Assembly (NCBI GenBank): GCA_021821235.1
Contig: JAKACS010000068.1
Location: 1 to 9,898, forward strand
From: Bacillota bacterium
GTDB taxonomy: Bacteria > Bacillota > Bacilli > Bacillales_B > DSM-18226
DNA: 9,898 nt
Reading direction: 5' to 3'
Shown here: positions 6,012-9,898 of the stretch, piece after piece
How positions within the stretch are numbered: the stretch's first letter is position 1
How the letters are laid out: every line of letters starts with the position of its first letter
Program-made: the position numbers and the translations under genes
Notes under the pieces: generated by a model
What the model was told of the DNA's origin: nothing
Database searches by the model: none
Seen by the model: only the letters and a program-made list of their open reading frames with translations

Positions 6012-6349
6012 GAAGATATATGCTCCCCGGTAAGCCAATCGATCAGCAATGCGCCGGTTTGTGCGCCTCCTAAAGCAGAGATAATCAAAAGCAGCTGTTT
6101 GACAATATCCTTTGTTTCTCCATCAAAAAGGCCGCGTTCAAAGCTGTAAACCGCATCGAAGGTACCGCCGATTGCAGCCACAATAGCCCAGATTCTTAAA
6201 AGGGAGGACAAGCGGTGAATCGTTGTAAAGAGCGGCTGACCCGTAAGAAAAGCAGCTATTCCCCCGATTAATGAGCCGCCAAGCAATACACCTAATGCAA
6301 TAAAATAACTTTCAATAAATGACGGGAAAAAGCCAATCTCTTTCATCAT
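6008..6349 (-). CDS. ytrH: YtrH: sporulation membrane protein
   Basis: A 113-aa integral membrane protein of the Spore_YtrH family, found in spore-formers and made in the mother cell under sigma-E. It is needed for fully resistant spores, but its molecular function is not known. Three hydrophobic helices are visible: about 11-37 (ESYFIALGVLLGGSLIGG), 50-70 (RIWAIVAAIGGTFDAVYSF) and 84-106 (QLLLIISALGGAQTGALLID). They are rich in Gly and Ala, which suggests close helix packing. The start is ATG at 6349 or the next codon, ATG at 6346. AAGGTGG (6360-6354) is 4 nt from the first and 7 nt from the second, so the shorter 112-aa form is equally plausible. It is the first gene of the ytrH-ytrI operon and overlaps ytrI by four bases. 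A sigma-E-type promoter lies just upstream. Confidence 0.9.
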   Translation of the reverse strand: MMKEIGFFPSFIESYFIALGVLLGGSLIGGIAAFLTGQPLFTTIHRLSSLLRIWAIVAAIGGTFDAVYSFERGLFDGETKDIVKQLLLIISALGGAQTGALLIDWLTGEHISS

Positions 6350-6387
6350 GATCCCACCTTAACGGATAATCAAATGGCCTCTTTACC

Positions 6388-6416
6388 ATCATATGGACAA
6401 ACAGGGGCAATTATGA
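6388..6416 (-). promoter_or_regulatory. Sigma-E (mother-cell) promoter of ytrHI
   Basis: Read on the minus strand, TCATAAT (6416-6410) matches the sigma-E -35 consensus (G/T)(C/A)ATATT at six of seven positions. A 14-bp spacer follows, then CATATGAT (6395-6388), which fits CATA-N3-T. The expected start site near 6381 leaves about 32 nt of leader, room for the ribosome-binding site. No sigma-A promoter is visible for this operon. The match agrees with the known sigma-E dependence of ytrHI in B. subtilis. Confidence 0.75.
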
Positions 6417-6436
6417 TAAAGCAAAATGAGAACATA

Positions 6437-6465
6437 TTTTCTTTTTTTGCCGGAAGGACTATAAT
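6437..6465 (+). promoter_or_regulatory. Likely sigma-A promoter of dnaE
   Basis: A perfect -10 TATAAT (6460-6465) lies 28 bp before the dnaE ATG. At 17-bp spacing the -35 is only TTTTCT (3/6 match) inside a T-rich stretch, so the promoter should be modest unless helped by an UP-like element. The leader would be very short. It is back to back with the ytrH sigma-E promoter. Confidence 0.5.
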
Positions 6466-6498
6466 AAATGAAGAACAAGTAGGTAAGGATGTGACAAT

Positions 6499-9400
6499 AT
6501 GTCTTTTATTCACCTGCATGTATATAGTGCGTACAGTCTTTTAAAAAGCACGGTTTCAGTTGAGAGTTTGGCTGAAAATGCAAGAACGATGCAGTTTCAG
6601 GCCCTTGCGCTCACAGACCGGAATGTGATGTACGGTTCACTTGAGTTTTATAAATCATGCAAACAGAAAGGAATCAAACCGATTATCGGTTTAACAGCAG
6701 ATATTCTGACAGATCAGGATCAAACGGAAGCCTTTCCCCTTGTTTTGCTTGCGGAAAATGATAAAGGTTTTCAAAATTTGCTAAAAATTTCGAGTTCTAT
6801 CCAAACAAAAGCTGAAAAAGGGATTCCTGAGAATTGGCTGAAGCATTATTCAGAAGGATTGATTGCCATCACCCCCGGCCTTGAAGGTGAAATTGAACAG
6901 CATGTGCTGACGGACAATGAAAACGAGGCAAAATACAGGATTCAGAAGTGGCTGAACCTTTTTGGAAAAGAAAATTTTTACTTATCCATTCAAGATCACC
7001 GGCTACCTCAAGAAGAGCGGATTCGGCAAAAATTTGTTGAATTCGCCCAAGAAATGAAAGTTTCCCTCGTTGCAACAAATCAAATTTATTACTTGAAAAA
7101 GGAAGATATGTTTGCGCATGAATGTCTGCTGGCGATAAAAAATGGTACGAACTTGCAGAACGAACACAGGCAAAAAGCAGGCAGCGATCAATTTTATTTA
7201 AAAACAGCTGCTGAGATAGCGGAATGTTTGGCGGAATATCCGGATGCATTGGAAAATACCATTCAGATTGCCAACCGCTGCAATGTCCATATTGAACTCA
7301 ACAAAAGCTTTTTGCCACGGTATCCAACTGATAATGGAAAAGAGGCAGATCAATTTCTGGAAGAATTATGTTTTAACGGTTTAGCAGGGCGAATTCAGTT
7401 GCCCAATGACCGCTATGTGAAACGATTGCAATATGAATTAAGCATTATCAAACGTATGAAGTTTAGCGATTATTTTTTAATTGTCTGGGATTTTATTCGC
7501 TATGCCCGTGATAACGGAATTTTAACAGGGCCGGGCAGGGGATCGGCTGCTGGTTCTCTTGTTGCCTATGTCCTTGGAATAACGGATGTTGACCCGATTG
7601 AACACCAGCTATTGTTTGAGCGTTTTTTAAATCCCGAACGCATTTCGATGCCCGATATCGATATTGATTTTCCAGATAACCGCCGCGATGAGGTTATCGA
7701 ATATGTGGCAAAAAAGTATGGAGAATTGCATGTTGCCCAAATTATCACCTTTGGTACATTGGCGGCAAAGGCAGCTTTAAAAGATGTCGGCAGAGTATTT
7801 GGGCTGAATCCGAAGGAGCTTGATCAGCTATCAAAGTTGGTGCCTTCCCGACTCGGAATCACTCTTTCAGCCGCGTTAAAGGAATCAAGTAAACTAAGGG
7901 CTTTTATAGCTGAAAGTCCTGTAAACAAACGCTTAATTGAAACAGCTCTAAAGCTGGAAGGACTCCCGCGTCATACTTCAACACATGCAGCAGGAGTTGT
8001 CCTGAGTGAAAAACCGCTTGTTGAACTTATTCCGATTCAATCGGGACACAACAATGTATTTCTGACGCAGTATTCAATGGAACATCTTGAGGAAATCGGC
8101 CTTTTGAAAATGGATTTCCTTGGCTTACGGAATCTGTCATTGATGGATGCGATATTGCGGTCGGTAGATCGACAAACGGGAAAGAAGCTTAATATCCGCT
8201 CGATTCCGCTTGATGATCAAGCGACGTTTGCCTTGTTATCCAAAGGAGAAACGACAGGTGTGTTTCAGCTTGAATCTGAAGGCATGCGCAAAGTTTTAAA
8301 ACAATTAAAACCAACAAGATTCGAAGATATTGTGGCGGTCAATGCGCTCTATCGTCCGGGACCGATGGAGAATATTCCGCTGTTTATTGATCGGAAACAC
8401 GGACGCGAGCCCGTTGTCTATCCGCTGCCCGATTTAAAGCCAATCCTGGAAAATACGTATGGCGTCATCGTCTATCAGGAACAAATCATTCAAATTGCTT
8501 CGACGATGGCCGGGTTTACTCTTGGTGAAGCCGATTTGCTCCGGCGGGCGGTTTCGAAAAAGAAAAAAGACGTCCTCGAACAGGAAAGAAAACATTTTCT
8601 CGCAGGTGCATTAAAAAAGGGACACGACGAAGCGCTTGCTAACGAAATATATGATTTAATCGTTCGTTTTGCCAACCATGGATTTAACCGGAGCCATGCA
8701 GTAGCCTACAGTTTAATTGCTTATCAGCTTGCTTATTTAAAGGTACATTACCCTCTTCACTTTATGTCAGCTCTTCTAACATCAGCCATTGGCAATGAGG
8801 AGAAAATTTCCCAGTATATTCGCGAGTTAAAGCTACTGGAAATCCAGATTCTCCCACCGTCGATTAATCGGAGCAGATCCTCTTTTCATGTTGAAAACGA
8901 TGGAGTGCGCTATAGTCTTGCGGCGATAAAAGGAGTGGGAGCAGCGGTCTTGAAAGAAATTTTTCAAGCAAGACACCGAAAAAAGTTTACCGATTTATTT
9001 GACTTTTGTATCCGGGTATCAACAAAAGCGGTAAATCGGAAAACCCTTGAAGCGCTTGTTCACTCGGGTAGCCTAGATGAATTTGGCGAAGATCGGGCTG
9101 TACTGCTGGCGAGTCTGGATGCTGCGATTGAGCATGCACAATTGGTCAAACCGGAAGATGTAACGCAAGCGGATTTGTTTGCTGATGAGGAGTGGTTTCC
9201 AAAGCCTAAATACACCCAAGTTGAGCCAATCTCCACAGAGAATAAGTTGTTTTTTGAAAAAGAAGTTCTGGGTCTTTATCTGAGCGATCATCCCATCTCT
9301 GTTTTTGAAAAGGCGCTAAAGCAAAGCGGGGCAAAAGAATTGCTGACTCTGTCCGGCCGAGGGACATCGGCAGCTGTTGGGGTCTATATTGCGTCGCTGA

Positions 9401-9864
9401 AACGGATTCGGACAAAAAAAGGCGATTCAATGGCATTCCTTACCATCAGCGATGCAAGCGGCGAACTGCCTGCTGTTGTATTCCCGGATGTGTATCGCAG
9501 ACATCTTGTGTTGCTGGATCAAGGAAGTAAAGTGGTGCTTGAAGGAAAAACGGACGAACGCGATGGTGTCTTGCAATTTATTGTTCAAAAGGCGACACGC
9601 ATAGAAGAGTGGCTGGAAGGAAAGAAAAATAAAGATTCGATTCTTTATTTAAAAATCCCGATCGGAAGGCAAACGTCCGATCATTTAAAACTTCTTCAAG
9701 AGTGGTTTTTAAATAATCCTGGAAAAACGATCGTTGTGCTGCATTATGAAAACAGCGGGAAAACTGTAAGACTTGCCAGATCGTTTTCGATTGAGCCAAG
9801 CGAGCAGCTTCTTCAGCAATTGAAGGATTTTCTTGGAGATGGCAACGTCATTCTTGCGGATTAG
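6499..9864 (+). CDS. dnaE: DNA polymerase III alpha subunit DnaE (second replicative polymerase of Firmicutes)
   Basis: C-family DNA polymerase. In Bacillus it extends RNA primers, mainly on the lagging strand, before handing over to PolC. At 1121 aa it is full length, close to the B. subtilis protein. Domains in order: PHP (about 1-210); polymerase palm, thumb and fingers (about 270-770) with GPGRGSAAGS (344-353) and catalytic aspartates D386 and D388 in PDIDIDF and D539 in KMDFLGLRNL; a helix-hairpin-helix with AAIKGVGA (808-815); a beta-clamp-binding motif QADLF (890-894); and an OB fold (about 955-1040). There is no inserted 3'-5' exonuclease domain, so this is not PolC. The PHP metal site is degenerate. 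The ATG has AAGGATGTGA (6485-6494), nine of ten bases of the ideal ribosome-binding site. It is divergent from ytrHI. Confidence 0.97.
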   Translation: MSFIHLHVYSAYSLLKSTVSVESLAENARTMQFQALALTDRNVMYGSLEFYKSCKQKGIKPIIGLTADILTDQDQTEAFPLVLLAENDKGFQNLLKISSSIQTKAEKGIPENWLKHYSEGLIAITPGLEGEIEQHVLTDNENEAKYRIQKWLNLFGKENFYLSIQDHRLPQEERIRQKFVEFAQEMKVSLVATNQIYYLKKEDMFAHECLLAIKNGTNLQNEHRQKAGSDQFYLKTAAEIAECLAEYPDALENTIQIANRCNVHIELNKSFLPRYPTDNGKEADQFLEELCFNGLAGRIQLPNDRYVKRLQYELSIIKRMKFSDYFLIVWDFIRYARDNGILTGPGRGSAAGSLVAYVLGITDVDPIEHQLLFERFLNPERISMPDIDIDFPDNRRDEVIEYVAKKYGELHVAQIITFGTLAAKAALKDVGRVFGLNPKELDQLSKLVPSRLGITLSAALKESSKLRAFIAESPVNKRLIETALKLEGLPRHTSTHAAGVVLSEKPLVELIPIQSGHNNVFLTQYSMEHLEEIGLLKMDFLGLRNLSLMDAILRSVDRQTGKKLNIRSIPLDDQATFALLSKGETTGVFQLESEGMRKVLKQLKPTRFEDIVAVNALYRPGPMENIPLFIDRKHGREPVVYPLPDLKPILENTYGVIVYQEQIIQIASTMAGFTLGEADLLRRAVSKKKKDVLEQERKHFLAGALKKGHDEALANEIYDLIVRFANHGFNRSHAVAYSLIAYQLAYLKVHYPLHFMSALLTSAIGNEEKISQYIRELKLLEIQILPPSINRSRSSFHVENDGVRYSLAAIKGVGAAVLKEIFQARHRKKFTDLFDFCIRVSTKAVNRKTLEALVHSGSLDEFGEDRAVLLASLDAAIEHAQLVKPEDVTQADLFADEEWFPKPKYTQVEPISTENKLFFEKEVLGLYLSDHPISVFEKALKQSGAKELLTLSGRGTSAAVGVYIASLKRIRTKKGDSMAFLTISDASGELPAVVFPDVYRRHLVLLDQGSKVVLEGKTDERDGVLQFIVQKATRIEEWLEGKKNKDSILYLKIPIGRQTSDHLKLLQEWFLNNPGKTIVVLHYENSGKTVRLARSFSIEPSEQLLQQLKDFLGDGNVILAD

Positions 9865-9868
9865 TTCT

Positions 9869-9896
9869 TTAACAACTCGGATAGATATGGTATAGT
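9869..9896 (+). promoter_or_regulatory. Promoter for the gene downstream of dnaE
   Basis: TTAACA (9869-9874, 5/6 match), a 16-bp spacer, and TATAGT (9891-9896, 5/6 match) preceded by TGG, an extended -10, form a strong sigma-A-type promoter. It starts five bases after the dnaE stop codon. The gene it serves lies outside the window; in B. subtilis the next gene is a malic enzyme (ytsJ), but that cannot be checked here. No terminator for dnaE precedes it. Confidence 0.65.
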
Positions 9897-9898
9897 GA

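Noticed and set aside
6012..6038. Nine-residue longer start for ytrI at 6038
   Set aside because: The start at 6011 gives the ATGA overlap with ytrH and the expected MRIPP beginning; the longer form would overlap ytrH coding sequence by 31 bases.
6869..7249. Minus-strand reading frame of 126 codons inside dnaE
   Set aside because: It is a shadow of the dnaE coding frame; the protein shows no motif.
1..9898. Defence island, mobile element or CRISPR array
   Set aside because: All gene-sized frames are accounted for by conserved Bacillaceae core genes. I saw no repeat-spacer pattern, transposase, integrase or toxin-antitoxin pair, and no visible shift in base composition.

Overview
The window looks like chromosomal core DNA from a spore-forming member of the Bacillaceae. 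Three things point there. The gene order ytoI-ytpI-nrnA-ytrI-ytrH-dnaE is the one I recall from Bacillus subtilis. The ribosome-binding sites are strong and GGAGG-like. A sporulation pair (ytrH-ytrI) sits behind a sequence that fits the mother-cell sigma-E consensus. I see no insertion sequence, phage gene, CRISPR array, tRNA or rRNA, and nothing that looks recently acquired.

Layout: 1-232 is the 3' end of an alanine dehydrogenase gene (+). It meets a PepQ-type M24 peptidase (256-1353, -) tail to tail over a perfect palindromic terminator. A 170-bp divergent gap then leads to a UPF0173 metallo-beta-lactamase-fold hydrolase (ytkL, 1524-2204, +). Next come a small two-helix membrane protein (2303-2548, +) and a terminator. 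A second promoter drives ytoI (2723-4042, +, TTG start), a four-module regulator-like protein. ytoI converges on ytpI (4092-4400, -), a small membrane protein, across a shared terminator. nrnA (4521-5459, +), an oligoribonuclease/pAp phosphatase, converges on the ytrH-ytrI operon (6349-5508, -), whose genes overlap by ATGA. The divergent dnaE (6499-9864, +) encodes the DnaE replicative polymerase. The last 34 bases carry a good promoter for the next gene downstream.

Together the region mixes amino-acid and peptide metabolism (ald, pepQ), nucleic-acid housekeeping (nrnA, dnaE), a sporulation operon and three poorly understood genes (ytkL, ytoI, ytpI). All three tail-to-tail junctions are only 23-49 bp long and each is filled by one hairpin that can terminate both transcripts. 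I did not find an evident novel system. The observations most worth following are: a 25-bp dyad over the ytkL -10 element; a hairpin that masks the Shine-Dalgarno sequence of the small membrane gene; the sigma-E promoter of ytrHI; a degenerate PHP domain in DnaE; and the unexplained ligand chemistry of YtoI.
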